DNA from: Molossus alvarezi | Taxonomy: Eukaryota > Chordata > Mammalia > Chiroptera > Molossidae | DNA: 64,000 bases | Direction: 5' to 3' | Assembly (NCBI GenBank): GCA_037176705.1 | Contig: CM073891.1 | Coordinates: 49,850,571 to 49,914,570 of the forward strand | Shown here: positions 35,058 through 46,044 of the stretch, piece after piece | How the letters are laid out: the number at the start of each line of letters is the position of its first letter | Position numbering within the stretch: the stretch's first letter is position 1 | The notes under the pieces: generated by a model | Told to the model about the DNA's origin: nothing | Seen by the model: the letters and a program-made list of their open reading frames with translations, nothing else | Database searches by the model: none | Translations under genes and position numbers: made by a program

Positions 35058-35475
35058 TGTTGTACATATATAGAATGGGATACTACTCAGCTATAAGAAC
35101 AGATGAAATACTACTACTTGCACAACATAGATGGATCTTGAGAATATCATACTAAGCAAAACAAGTTGACAGAAAATGTTGAGAACCATATGATATCACT
35201 CATGTGTGGGATATAAAACTGAAAGCAACAAATGAACGAAAAAGAAAAACAAACAAACAAAAATTCATAGACACAAACAGTATAGTAGTTACCAGAGAAA
35301 AAGGTGGGGGTAATTGTAAAGGTAAGTGGAGTCAAATATATTGTGATGATAGATAATTTGACTTTGGGCGGTAGGTTCACAGTGCAATATACAGATCATG
35401 TATCATAGAAATGTACACTTGAAACCTACATAATCTTATTAATTGATGTCATCCCAATAAATTTAATAAAAAAAG
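35058..35475 (+). mobile_element. Older L1 3' end, 5'-truncated
   Basis: The end of ORF2 ('gggatactactcagctataa', 'gatggatcttgagaatatc') is followed by a 3' UTR ending 'atgtcatcccaataaattta' and an A-tail. This 3' UTR differs from that of the bat L1 lineage copies and marks an older subfamily. The target-site duplication agttaaggta is at 35048-35057 and 35476-35485. Confidence 0.9.
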
Positions 35476-36049
35476 AGTTAAGGTAAAAATTGAATGCTAT
35501 TTCTGAGGTATAAATTTATAGGAACTCATTTATCTATAGAATACCAGACTAATGTTCTATCAACATTCCTCTTTGAGGATGCCAAATGGTGGTGGAGTGA
35601 ATGGAAGCTACACAGATCATCTCCCAGGACCAAACTGGAATGACAACTAAAATAAAGACAAATTATCAGGGAAAAGCAGCTGGAGAGGACCCATACAACC
35701 AGGGACAGAAAGAAAGGACATTGAATCGAGCCTGGTAGGTCTGTGGAGGCATGAGAAGGGGATGGGAGGCCATGCACAGCAGCTATTTTAGCTGTAAGCA
35801 GCTCTCTTGGGGTTAAAATCCCAAGCAGGCTCCACCTCACAGAGGGCTGAAACAGAGCACTAAATTAGCTATAGACACTCACCTTGGGCTCTGGCAGAGG
35901 GAAGGAGGACTGGACTAGAACTCCATGGGGATGCTCAGTATTTGGAAGGTGATTAGTTTTTTGCTAAGTCACAGCCGCACAGGACAGTGGCCATCTTGCT
36001 ACTTCCTGGATCTCTGGGGAGAAGCAGCAGCTGCTCCCTCAGAGATTTA

Positions 36050-36300
36050 CTTTTTTTTTTTTTTTTTTTTTTTAATCCTCACCTGAGGATATTTTTCCAT
36101 TTTTTTGTACAGATAGAATGGGAGGGAGAGAGAGGGAGAAACATCGACGTGAAGGGACACATCGAGTGGCTGCCACCCGCACAACCAACCAGTGCCTGGG
36201 ACAAACTGCAACCGAAGTACGTGCCCTTAGCGGGAACCGAACCCGGGTCTCTCCGGACCGCAGGCCAACGCTCTAACCGCTGAGCCGAACTGGCCAGGGC
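36050..36300 (-). mobile_element. VES-type SINE, class 1, inside the L1 5' region
   Basis: The minus strand begins GCCCTGGCCAGTTCGGCTCAG, has a clean B box (GGGTTCGGTTCCC) and CpG-containing class-1 body, and ends in an A-tail (T-run at 36051-36073). A perfect 15-bp target-site duplication, tccctcagagattta, lies at 36035-36049 and 36301-36315. Removing the SINE rejoins the L1 5' region. The preserved CpGs indicate a recent insertion. Confidence 0.96.
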
Positions 36301-36678
36301 TCCCTCAGAGATTTAAACACCCCCCCCCCAGCTGGGCCAGAAAAATGCAAATTGAGGCTCATTAAAAACCAGCATCTGCCCCACCCTCTGGAAAATCTCT
36401 TACGCTGAACACCTGAGGGAGTTTTTTATTCAGCTGAGGCCTACAAACCAAGGCTCATCACGCAACTGAGACTAATAGCCTCCAGACAAAAAGCTAGAGG
36501 CTAACTGAGCATTTCCTGGGCTTTCAAATCTACCCAGGAAAGGAAGATTTGACAGTGTTATTTAACATGGGTCCTCCCATACTCATCCATACCCAGTAGA
36601 GGGAGCCAAAAAAAAAAAAGAACACCAACACCCAAGGGGTAAATTGGGCAGGCTCCAAAACCAATTGAGATAGCCAAA

Positions 36679-37557
36679 ATGGTGAAAGAAATCCCAAACG
36701 GAAGAACAAGAGAACTCTACTGAAAATAAGATAAATAAAATGCAGTTAAGCAGATTATCAGAGGTAGTGTTCAGAGCCATGATCTTGAGGAAGTTCAACA
36801 GCATGAGTAAGGCGCTCAACACCATGAGTAAAGATATAGAAACACTGAAAACCAACCAAGTGGAAATGAAGAATGACATAGCAGAGATAAAGAACACATT
36901 GGATGGAATAACAAGCAGAGGAGTGAAAACTGAGGATCAGTGAATTAGAAGACAAGGTAGAAAAAAAATCAACCAACCAGAAAACCAAAAGGAAAAGGAA
37001 AAAAAACAATTAAAAAATAGGAAGACAATTTGAGAGAACTGCAGGACAACTGGAAACGTACGTAACAACATTTGCATCTTAGGAGCCCCAGAAGTAGAAA
37101 AGGAGCCAGGGTTAGAGAATATATTTGAAGAAATAGTGACAGAAAACTTTCCTAACCTGGTGAAGGAAGAAGGTATCTAAGTTCAAAAAGCACAGAGAGC
37201 CCCAAGTAAGAATAACACAAAAAGGCCCACAACAAGACACATAATAATTAGAATACCAAAAATTAAAGACAAAGAGATAATCCTAAAGGTAGCAAGAGAT
37301 AAGCAACAGGTTACCTACAAAGGAACCCCCATAATGCTATCAGCTGACTTCTCAACAGAAACACTACCGGCAATAAGGGAGTGAAATGAAGTAATCAAGG
37401 TCATGAAAAACAAAGATCTGAATCCAAGACTACTCTATCCAGCAAGGCTATCATTAAAAATAAAAGGTCAAATAAAGAGATTCTCAGACAAAAAAGGCTA
37501 ACGGAATATATTAGCACAAAACCAGGACAGCAAAAAATGTTAAAAAGACTGCTGTAA
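36679..37557 (+). pseudogene. L1 ORF1 remnant
   Basis: In live L1s, ORF1p is a trimeric RNA-binding chaperone that coats the L1 transcript in cytoplasmic particles. The start chosen is ATG at 36679, in the usual position after the 5' UTR. The first half encodes a heptad-like, Lys/Glu-rich coiled-coil segment (peptide words 'MSKALNTMSKDIETLK' and 'NQVEMKNDIAEIKNTLDG'). The second half carries wording typical of the RNA-binding and C-terminal domains ('gaatatatttgaagaaatag', 'tatccagcaaggctatcatt'). Stops and frameshifts interrupt it, for example soon after 36940 and at 37182. The frame closes near 37557, about 47 bases before ORF2, the normal spacing. Confidence 0.82.
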
Positions 37558-37603
37558 TTAGTAGAAGAAATAGGAAGAAAAATATAACCACACTAAACAA
37601 AAA

Positions 37604-40600
37604 ATGGCAATATATAAGTACATATCAATAATCACCTTAAGTGTAAATGGATTGAATGCTCCAATCAAAAGTCACAGAGTAGCCGATTGGATAAGAAAGC
37701 ATGACTCATCTATATGTTGTTTACAAGATACCCACCTCACAACAAAAGACTCACGTAGGTTGAAAGTGAAGGGATGGAAAAAAATCTTCCAAGCAAACAG
37801 AAAGAAAAAAAAAAAGCTGGGTAGCAATACTCATATCTGATAAAATAGATTTCAAAATGAAGGTCATAACTAGAGACAAAGAGGGGCACTACATAATATT
37901 GAAAGGATCTATCCAATAGGAAGCTATAACCTTGGTAAACATGTATGCACCCAATATAGGAGCATCAAAATATAGTAAAAATCTTCTGGTGGACTTCAAA
38001 GAAGAAATCAACAGCAATACAATCATAGCAGGAGACTTCAACATCCCATTGACATCACTGGATAGATCCTCTAAACCAAAAATTAACAAAGAAACAAAGA
38101 CCCTAAAAGATGCACTAGATCAAAGGGATTTAATAGAAAACTACAAAGAATTACCCCCCAAAACTTCAGAATTCACATTCTTCTCAACTGCACATGGGAC
38201 GTTCTCAAAGATAGACCCCATGTTAGGACACAAACTAAATGTCTGCAAGTTCAAGAAGATTGAAAACATATCAAGTCCTTCTCAAATCACAATGGTATAA
38301 AACTAGAAATAAATTACAAGAACACACAAAGACTTTTGAACACATGGAGGCTAAATAGCATGTTATTAAACAATGAATGACTTACCAAGGGGATCAAGAA
38401 AAAATTTAAAACATTTCTAGAAACCAATGAAAATGAACAAACAACAACACAAAAATCTATGGGATGCAGCGAAAGCAGTCCCAAGAGGGAAGTTCATAGC
38501 ACTACAGGCCTACTTCAAGAAACAAGAAAAAACTCTAATTGACTATCTAATCTCACAACTTAAAGAACTAGAATGCAAACAAATAGAAAACCCCAGAGCA
38601 AGTAAAAGGAAAGAAATAGTAAATATCAGAGCAGAAATAAACAACATAGAGACAAAAAAAAAAAAAATTCAAAGGTCAAGAAAACAAAGAGCTGGTTCTT
38701 TGAAACGATAAACAAGATTGATGAACCCTTAGCTAGACTCACCCAGAAACAAAGAGAGAGGACCCAAATACACAAAATCAGAAATGAAAGAGGAGAAGTA
38801 ACAACTGTCTCCACAGAAATAAAAAAGATCATTAACAAATATTATGAACAATTATACAAGAACAAATTGAACAGTCTAAGGAAAATGAAAAAATTTCTGG
38901 AAACACAGTCTCCCAAAACTGAACCAGGAAGAGATAGAAAACTTGAACAGACCAATAACAACATAAGAAATTGAAGATGTAATCAAGGCTCTTCCAGCAA
39001 ACAAAAGACCAGGCCCAGACGGCATCACAGGGGAGTTTTACTGAACATTCAAAAAACTAACACCCATTCTCCTCAAACTCTTTCAAAAAATATAAAAAGA
39101 AGAAAGACTTCCAAGCTTGTTTTATGAGGCCAGCATAATTCTAATTCCAAAACCAGAAAAAGACACTACAAAGAAAGAAAACTATAGGCCAATATCCCTA
39201 ATGAACATAGATGCCAAAATCCTGAACAACATACTAGCAAATCGGATCCAGCAATACATCAAAAAAATTATTCGTCATGACCAAGTGGGATTCATCCCAG
39301 GGATGCAAGGTTGGTACAATATTTGCAAATCAATAAATGTGATACACCACATAAACAAAATGAAAGAGAAAAACCATATGATCATATCAATAGACATTGA
39401 AAAAGCATTCAAAAAATTCAGTACCCATTTCTGACGAAAATGCTTAGCAATGTGGAATAGAGGGATCATATCTCGACATAATAAAGGCCATGTATGAAAA
39501 ACCAACAGCCAATAGCATACTCAATGAGCAAAAACTATAAGCATTTCTCCTAAGAACAGGAACAAGACAGGGATGCCCACTTTCACCACTGGAAGTCTTA
39601 GCCACAGCAATTAGACATGAAGAAAACATAAAAATGATCTAAATTGAAAAGGAGGAAATGAAACTGTCATTATTTGCAGACTGCATGATATTGTACATAA
39701 AAAACGCTAAAGACTCCATCAAAAATATATTAGATTTAATAAAAGAATTTGGCAAAGTAGCAGGATACAAAATTAACATCAAGAAATAGACAGCCTTCTT
39801 ATATACCAATAATGAACTCACAGAAAGAGAAATTAAAAAAACAATCCCATTTACCATTGCAGCAAAAAAATTAAGATACCTAGAAATAAACTTAATCAAA
39901 GAAGGATCTATTTGCAGAAAACGACAGGACATTGAAAAAAAGAAATAGAGGAAGATATAAAAAAGTGGAAGCACATACCCTGTTCATGGATTAGAAGAAT
40001 TAACATCATTAAAATATCCATACTACCCAAAGCAATCTATAGATTCAATGCAATCCCCATCAAAATACCAATGGTATATTTCACAGAACTAGATCAAATA
40101 TGTCAAAAGTACATATGGAAACCAAAAAGACCCCAAATAGCCACAGCAATCTTGACAAAGAAGGACAAAGTAGGTGGGATCACAATACCATATATCATCA
40201 GGTTATACTACAAAGCCACTGTAATCAAAACAGCCTGGTACTGGCACAAGAACAGATGGAACAGAACAGAGAACCTGGAAATTGATCAAAGACATTATGC
40301 TCAATTAATATTTGATGAAGGTGGCAAGAGCATACAATGGAGTAAAGACAGCCTCTTTAATAAACGGTGTTGGGAACATTGGACAACTACATGCAAAAAA
40401 AATAAAACTAGACCATCAACTTACACCATACACAAGAATAAACTCAAAATAGATAAAAGACTTAAATGTGACTCATGAATCCTTAAAAATCCTAGAGGAA
40501 AATGTAGGCTACAAAATTTCAGACATCATACGCAGCAGAATTTTCACTGATGCATCACCTAAGACAACATAAACAAAGGAACAAATGAACACATGGGACT

Positions 40601-41346
40601 ACATCAAACTAAAAGGCGTCTGCAGAACAACAGAAAGAACCATGAAAATAGTAAAGGAACCCAATGTATGGAAGAACATATTTGCCAATTATACCTCAGA
40701 TAAGGGGTTAATTTCCAAAATATATACTGCTCATACAACTCAACAAAAGGAAGACAAAGAACCCAATTAAAAAATGGGCAGAGGACCTCTCCAAAAGGAC
40801 ATACAAATGGCCAAGAGATATAAGAAGAAATGCTCATAGTCTCTAATCATCAGAGACATGTAAATTAAAACCTATGAGGTATCACCTCACCCGTCAGAAT
40901 GGCCGCACAAATCATCAACAAATCATCAGACAACAAGTGCTGGGAAGGGTGTGGAGAAAAGGGGACTCTAGTACACTGCTGGGGGGAATGCAGACTGGTG
41001 CACCCACTATGGAAAACAGTATAGTGTTTCCTCAAAAAATTAAAAATTGATCTGCCATTTGACCCAGTGTTCCCACTTCTAGGAATATATCCTAAGAAGC
41101 CTGAAACATCATCAGAAAGAATATATGGACTCTGTGTTCATAGCAGCACTATTTACAATTGCTAAGATCTGGAAACAGCCCAAATGTCCATCAATAGATG
41201 AGTGGATAAAAAGCTGTAGTACATATACACAATGGAATACTATGCATCTGTAAGAAAGAAAGATCTCTTATGCTTTGAGACCATATGGAGGAACCTGGAG
41301 AGTATTAGGCTAAGCGAAATAAGCCAATCAGAGAAACACCTCATGA
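37604..41346 (+). pseudogene. L1 ORF2 remnant (endonuclease and reverse transcriptase)
   Basis: ORF2p nicks target DNA with an APE-type endonuclease and copies L1 RNA with its reverse transcriptase. The start ATG at 37604 opens the endonuclease ('SIITLSVNGLNAPIKSHRVA', then 'CCLQDTHL'). 'AGDFNIPL' follows in another frame near 38025. Reverse-transcriptase blocks begin near 39117 ('[12 protein letters not shown]', '[19 protein letters not shown]', '[13 protein letters not shown]'). At 39670-39690 the catalytic FADD box reads FADC, so the second aspartate is lost. A C-terminal cysteine-rich box (CxxxC x7 H xxxx C, 40938-40991) is still readable. The frame is broken into at least eight open pieces by shifts and stops, so it is inactive. 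Confidence 0.9.
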
Positions 41347-41621
41347 TCTCACTTATTTTTGGAATATAATGAACAAGGTGGGCTGATGATCAAAATAGAC
41401 CCAGAGACATAGAAAGGATTATGGTTCAGACTCAAATGTTAGAGTAGGGGTCGGGGAGATGGATGAGATGAACCAAAGAGGTTTTATGCATGTATGCATA
41501 ACCAATGGGCATGGACAACAATGCTGGGGGAGTTGAGGGCGGGATGAAGAGGAGGATGTCTAGGAGGGAAAAGGGACAAACATCTGTAACAAAAATCAAT
41601 GAATAAAAATTGGAAAAAAAA

Positions 41622-42437
41622 CCAATTCATCTCTTACATCATTTCTAACAAAGGTCCCAGTATCACTATGAAAGTTGTTGCTAACTAAGGTAACTCTTTA
41701 AAAACTAAAACCTACACCTTTAATATACAGAAAAACAATATTCAAATATAATAACAAAAAAGGCACATGTGCCCTTCTCTCTCTAAAAAATCAATAAAAA
41801 CATATAACAACAAAAAAAGAAGTTATATGTAGTAAGAGTGTTAAAAATAGCACAGGATTTTCATTGTTGATAATTAGTAGATACAACTGCAAATGGACCT
41901 CTCAGTGAAAACAAATGAGAGCTATATGAAATGTAGCAAGTATCATTTTAAATGACTTTATGTGGTTGAAATAAATTAAAAAATTCCTAGAGGCAAGAAA
42001 CACAATATAAGTGAAACTAGGTGTGCTGATAGCCAGTTTCGCATTGGCGCACCAACCCAGAGGTTTTGTTTCCATTTTGATGGCTGGTCAGGGTATACAA
42101 GACACCAGATAGAGACTTGGGTTTGCTTAAAGTAGAGCACTTGACAGGAGATTGCCCCATAACGTTAGGTCTCAAAGGATTACACCTTCAGTAAACCCAC
42201 AGCAGAAGAGACAGCCAGTGAAATTCCTATGTCAATGTTATTGTGGGAGCTGAAAAAATTATGAAAATTTTAAAAATTCATAAGCATAATTTGGTTTTTA
42301 TGTAGATTTTTTTCTCAACTTTATGTTAATTAGTCAGTTGGAAAATTGCAGGCAACTAACAGAAGTAAATGCAAAACCTATACTATAAAACCTTAATTTC
42401 AATTCAGAACTCTTATATATAAGTAAACATAAAAAAA
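41622..42437. other. Mostly unassigned sequence after the L1
   Basis: Apart from a likely SINE tail near 41770, nothing is recognised. The stretch 42030-42240 is less AT-rich and unassigned. Confidence 0.45.
41768..41812 (+). mobile_element. Possible VES SINE tail fragment
   Basis: 'cttctctctctaaaaaatc' followed by 'aataaaaacatat' is the end of a class-2 SINE. No head or body is present, so this may be a deletion remnant. Confidence 0.35.
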
Positions 42438-42600
42438 GCCCTGGCCAGTTTGGTTCAGTGGTTGAGTGTCGGCTTGTAGACCAGAGAGTCCAGGGTTCGG
42501 TTCCCTCTAGGGGCACATACCACACACAATAAATAAATAAATAAATTAATTAATTAATTAATTAATTTAAAAAATAAATTAAAAAATAAACATTAAAAAA
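42438..42600 (+). mobile_element. Head-only VES SINE with AT-rich microsatellite tail
   Basis: The tRNA-like head is complete (GCCCTGGCCAGTTTGGTTCAG; B box GGTTCGGTTCCC near 42495) and continues to 'ggggcacataccacacaca'. There, about 90 bases in, the usual body is missing and an (AATA)n then (ATTA)n tail follows (42528-42567), then A-rich sequence. Near-repeats 'aaacataaaaaa' (42426) and 'aaacattaaaaa' (42590) may be the target-site duplication. If so, it inserted in this short form and was not deleted later. Confidence 0.82.
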
Positions 42601-42719
42601 AAACTTCTTTGGAAAAAATGTACCATGAGTGAAAACCAGTTGAAGTACTTGCAGACTAATTATATATTAGATTATAAACAAATAAATATGCATGTGTTAT
42701 ATATTTCAGGAAATAAAGT

Positions 42720-43480
42720 AAGATTGAAAATTTGAGGGAAGATGAAGAAATTTTAAAATATCAGTAAAGATTTAGAAAGCAATCAAATCTAAATTTTGGA
42801 AATAGAAAAAGTAAAACAAAAAATTCAGTGCTTCAAGGTAGAAGCAAAAACTGGAAGATAAAGCTAAAGAAAATATTCACGAAGCAATCAGAGAAAAAAG
42901 TTAAAATATCCAAACCTGGTCATGAGATACAGAAATCACATTGAGAAATTCTGATAAAAGTCTAATTGGATTCCAGAATAAAAAGAATAGAAGAATAGGT
43001 AAAAGATAATATCTTTTAAAAAGTGAATTATGAATTTTGAGATATAATTATAAAGGTATGAATATAAATTATAGCATAAAGGAAAGAAATCCAGTTTTTT
43101 TGTCCCAGAAGAGCAAAAAATTACCAACAGGTTAAATAAAAAATAAAAATTCTGAGCAAGATATATTATTACAGTAGAATATATTATTTAATCAAACAAT
43201 AATAGGAATAATAGTCATTGAATCTCAGAGACAAAGACATTTTTAAAACGGCAAGAAGACAAAGATCTACCCTCTGTGGAGGAATGGCTACAGACTGGCC
43301 TCTCCCGCAACAGTGGAAATCAGAATCATGGTACCTCCGATGTGTTGAAAGGACATGACTGTTATAATTCTATATCTGGAGCTACTATCTTTCAAAAACC
43401 AAGGTGGCATAAAATATTTTTTCAGAAAAACAAAAAGTGAAAGAATTTACCTACTTACTGGCTCTCATTAAACAAACTTC
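42720..43480 (+). mobile_element. Ancient L1M (or HAL1) ORF1 region, decayed
   Basis: The plus-strand wording follows the second half of an old L1 ORF1 in order: 'gaagcaatcagagaaaaaag', 'cagaaatcacattgagaaat', 'gcaagaagacaaagatctacc' (first 20 matter), 'gaaaggacatgactgttata' and 'cagaaaaacaaaaagtgaaa'. It has many stops and indels. HAL1, a half-L1 with only ORF1, is an equally good reading because no ORF2 follows. Confidence 0.68.
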
Positions 43481-44309
43481 CAAAGGCGGCGATATATGGA
43501 GTTGAGAAGCATTACTGGTGGAGGGTTTGACATTAAGAAAAAAAATCACGAGAATAAAATTACAGTTTTATTTCTTTCTTTTCTACCTGTATACTCTTTC
43601 TTTTATTTTATTTTTTGATGTAGAGAAATTATCTAAGACCCATACTTTAATTCTTGCTTTCCTTATCAAGGCAATATTTACCTTATCAGGTTTGAATAAG
43701 GACAAATTCTTAGCAGAATAAGTAGTAGTTAATAAGTAGTTAGCATGTGTTACTTTGTTGATGATGCTTTTGTATCATGTCCTCTGTGTCCACATAGTTG
43801 TATAAATGGACACACACATATAAATAAAATACATATATATTCTATTGCAAAGAAAACATAAAAATGTGATGGTTATTGTTTGAGATTTTCAAAATCTCAG
43901 TGATTTACATTTCCGAGTTTATAACAGAAGATTTTAAAGGCATACTAAAACACAAAATGAGAAATTCAAAATTTTCCAAAGCTACAGCTTTTCTTTTGCT
44001 TATAATATCAAGTAAAAAACAAATCTACTTTATCTTATTTGTCTAGTTCTAATTAAAACTGTGAGGTGTAGAAAGATAAGTGTGCAAAAAGTATCTGTTA
44101 TCTGCTCAATAAACGTGTATTGAATTTATTTTACTTCGAAACATCTAGCATTTCCATGAAAACGCTGTGTGTGTGAATGTTGCCACAGCCTTCTTCATGA
44201 ATTTCTTTCCTTTTAGTTTCATAAAGATAAGGGCATGGGGAGCCTCTAACAGATAGTTTTGGAAAGGAATCAGAAAAACAACCCTCTAAGTTAGTAGTTT
44301 TGAAAAGTT
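43481..44309. other. Unassigned AT-rich sequence
   Basis: Nothing recognised. Confidence 0.5.
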
Positions 44310-44465
44310 TAATTAACCCCTATGGACCTTCATTCCCTTGTAAGTAAATCTACACATTTGATTGATATGCCATTTCTGGTAGAGTGGCACCTAGACCATG
44401 GGGTTTGGGATAATTAAATAAGTCATGCAAAGTTTATAAAACTGGGCACGGTACATAAAAAAAAC
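44310..44465 (+). mobile_element. Possible MIR relic
   Basis: 'ggaccttcattcccttgtaa' followed, after a gap, by 'ggataattaaataagtcatg' and 'actgggcacggtacataa' follows the MIR core and tail order. Decay is strong. Confidence 0.5.
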
Positions 44466-44484
44466 AACTAGTTTCCCGTTGCAT

Positions 44485-44600
44485 CTATATGCCAGGCGTG
44501 GTGCTAAGTGACTCATGTCTTACTCAATTTGCTTTTCAAAAGACCATTTAGGAAAGGAAAAATAAGCAAACTAACTCAACAACCAAAAGACATGTTGACA
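44485..44600 (-). mobile_element. Possible MIR relic
   Basis: 'atatgccaggcgtggtgcta', 'ctcatgtcttactcaatttg' and 'aggaaaggaaaaataagcaa' follow the reverse-complement MIR or related core order. It is a separate copy, opposite to the one just upstream. Confidence 0.5.
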
Positions 44601-45658
44601 GATAATCCATTTTTATTCCTGTCCCTCAACTTTCAAACATGTATAATCTAGCTACTTCTTCACTTTCCTATCCAACCAGTCTTTTAAGACTCAGGACATG
44701 ACTTGCATGTCACCTCTCCGTGTGGATAGTGGTAATGGTTACCCTTCTTGTGTGCCTGCAACTCCCCAGAACCTGCAACAGGAGCCTTATCCTGTTTTGC
44801 TTAGCATAAAAGAATCTAGAGTTTTTTCCTCATTTTTTTGTCCTGATTAATGTCAGTGCCGTGATATTTCTGACCATTCACTTCTTAGACCTGTGTTTTC
44901 TCTCAGTTTCAGAGATGTTACACATTTCAAGCACGTTGCTCTTCATTCCCCACGGAGCCTTTGCAATCACAGTCATGTTCTATTTTGCTTCTAAAATCTG
45001 TCATACTAGGTCTGCTGTACTCTTCAAATCCCAGTAGCATCTTTTACACCAGACCCTTTTTTGGTATTTCCTTGGCATTTTTTAAACTCACAGAATTAAC
45101 ATTTAACTTAGAATTTACTAGGATTCATAGAGGAACATTGTTCTCTGCCCCGAAACTCATTTACTTATCCACGGAGAGAAAACACCTATTGTTAACATTT
45201 TTCTTCAGTTAAAAGAAACAAACTAATTTATTTGTGTTTGATTTCTTTGTTCCCCCCCAAAAAGTAGAAAGCAAATGTATTTTCTGAATCACTGACACTC
45301 TTGGGCCAAAATAAAGTTAGGCAAGAAGAACTATATTATGACATGATTTGTGGAAACAGCTATTTTTGAAACAAATTAATTTATGTAAGAACTATAAAAA
45401 TTATGTAAGAATTTCATTTTTATGGAGTATCATGGTTTCCAAGATTCTCCTATTGTGAGATATAAAATACAGGAGTATTAATATTAGTTGTAAATGTAAA
45501 TATTTGCTTAGTTTCTCTTCATCAAAAGTGTGTGTATGTGTGTTTCTTGTTTGGAAAGAATGACTTATAGGGATCAGTTACATTATGGAGCAGCACTAGT
45601 TATGATTTTGATTTTAAAGACAATTTTTCCACTGGGGAGCCAAATAAATGAAGACTAT
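44601..45658. other. Unassigned sequence
   Basis: No firm call. 44640-44720 has a faint L2-like look ('gactcaggacatgacttgca'). The rest is unassigned. Confidence 0.45.
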
Positions 45659-45676
45659 AAGAATGTTAAATATTTT

Positions 45677-45866
45677 GCCCGGCTGGTGTAGCTCAGTGGT
45701 TGAGCATCAACCCATGCACCAAGAGGTCATCAGTTCGATTCACAGTCAGGGCACATGCCCAGGTTATGGGCCCAGTCTCCAGTGGGGGGCATGCAGGAGG
45801 CGGCCAATCAATGTTCTCTGTCAACCCCTCCTCTCTCTCTGAAATCAATACAAAAAATTTTTTTAA
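45677..45866 (+). mobile_element. VES-type SINE, class 2
   Basis: It starts GCCCGGCTGGTGTAGCTCAG, with a B box 'cagttcgattcacagtcagg', a full class-2 body and an A/T-rich tail. The left target copy is aagaatgttaaatatttt (45659-45676). The right copy survives as aagaatgttaa (45867-45877) where the next SINE entered, and the full 18-mer recurs at 46027-46044. Confidence 0.94.
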
Positions 45867-45877
45867 AAGAATGTTAA

Positions 45878-46026
45878 CGGCCCTGGTTGGTCGTGCGGGT
45901 GGCGGCCGCTCGATGTGTCCCTTTCACATCGATGTTTCCCTCTCTCTCTCTCCCTCCTACTCTGTCTGTGCAAAAAATGGAAAATTGTCCTCGGGTGAGG
46001 ATAAAAAATATATATATATATATAAA
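45878..46026 (+). mobile_element. VES-type SINE, class 1, 5'-truncated, inserted in the neighbour's target copy
   Basis: The tRNA head is absent. The copy starts inside the class-1 body ('cggccctggttggtcgtgcg') and runs through the CT-rich segment to 'gtcctcgggtgaggat'. Its A-tail has become (TA)n (46009-46024). The shared aagaatgttaa on its left and the full 18-mer on its right show that it landed in the right-hand target copy of the class-2 SINE. With no A or B box it cannot be transcribed by its own promoter. Confidence 0.92.
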
Positions 46027-46044
46027 AAGAATGTTAAATATTTT

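Larger units (their letters stand above)
35575..41621 (+). mobile_element. Near-full-length L1 retrotransposon, dead
   Basis: The order of a whole L1 is present. A 5' UTR starts near 'gccaaatggtggtggagtga', then come ORF1, a spacer, ORF2, a 3' UTR with the bat-lineage landmark near 'gttttatgcatgtatgcata', and a short A-tail. The span is about 6 kb, of which 266 bp are a younger SINE and its duplicated target. Both reading frames are broken many times. Target-site copies could not be identified with confidence, so the exact 5' end is uncertain by tens of bases. Confidence 0.9.

Noticed and set aside
36583..37009. Minus-strand Phe/Ser-rich open frames
   Set aside because: They are antisense to the A-rich coding strand of L1 ORF1.
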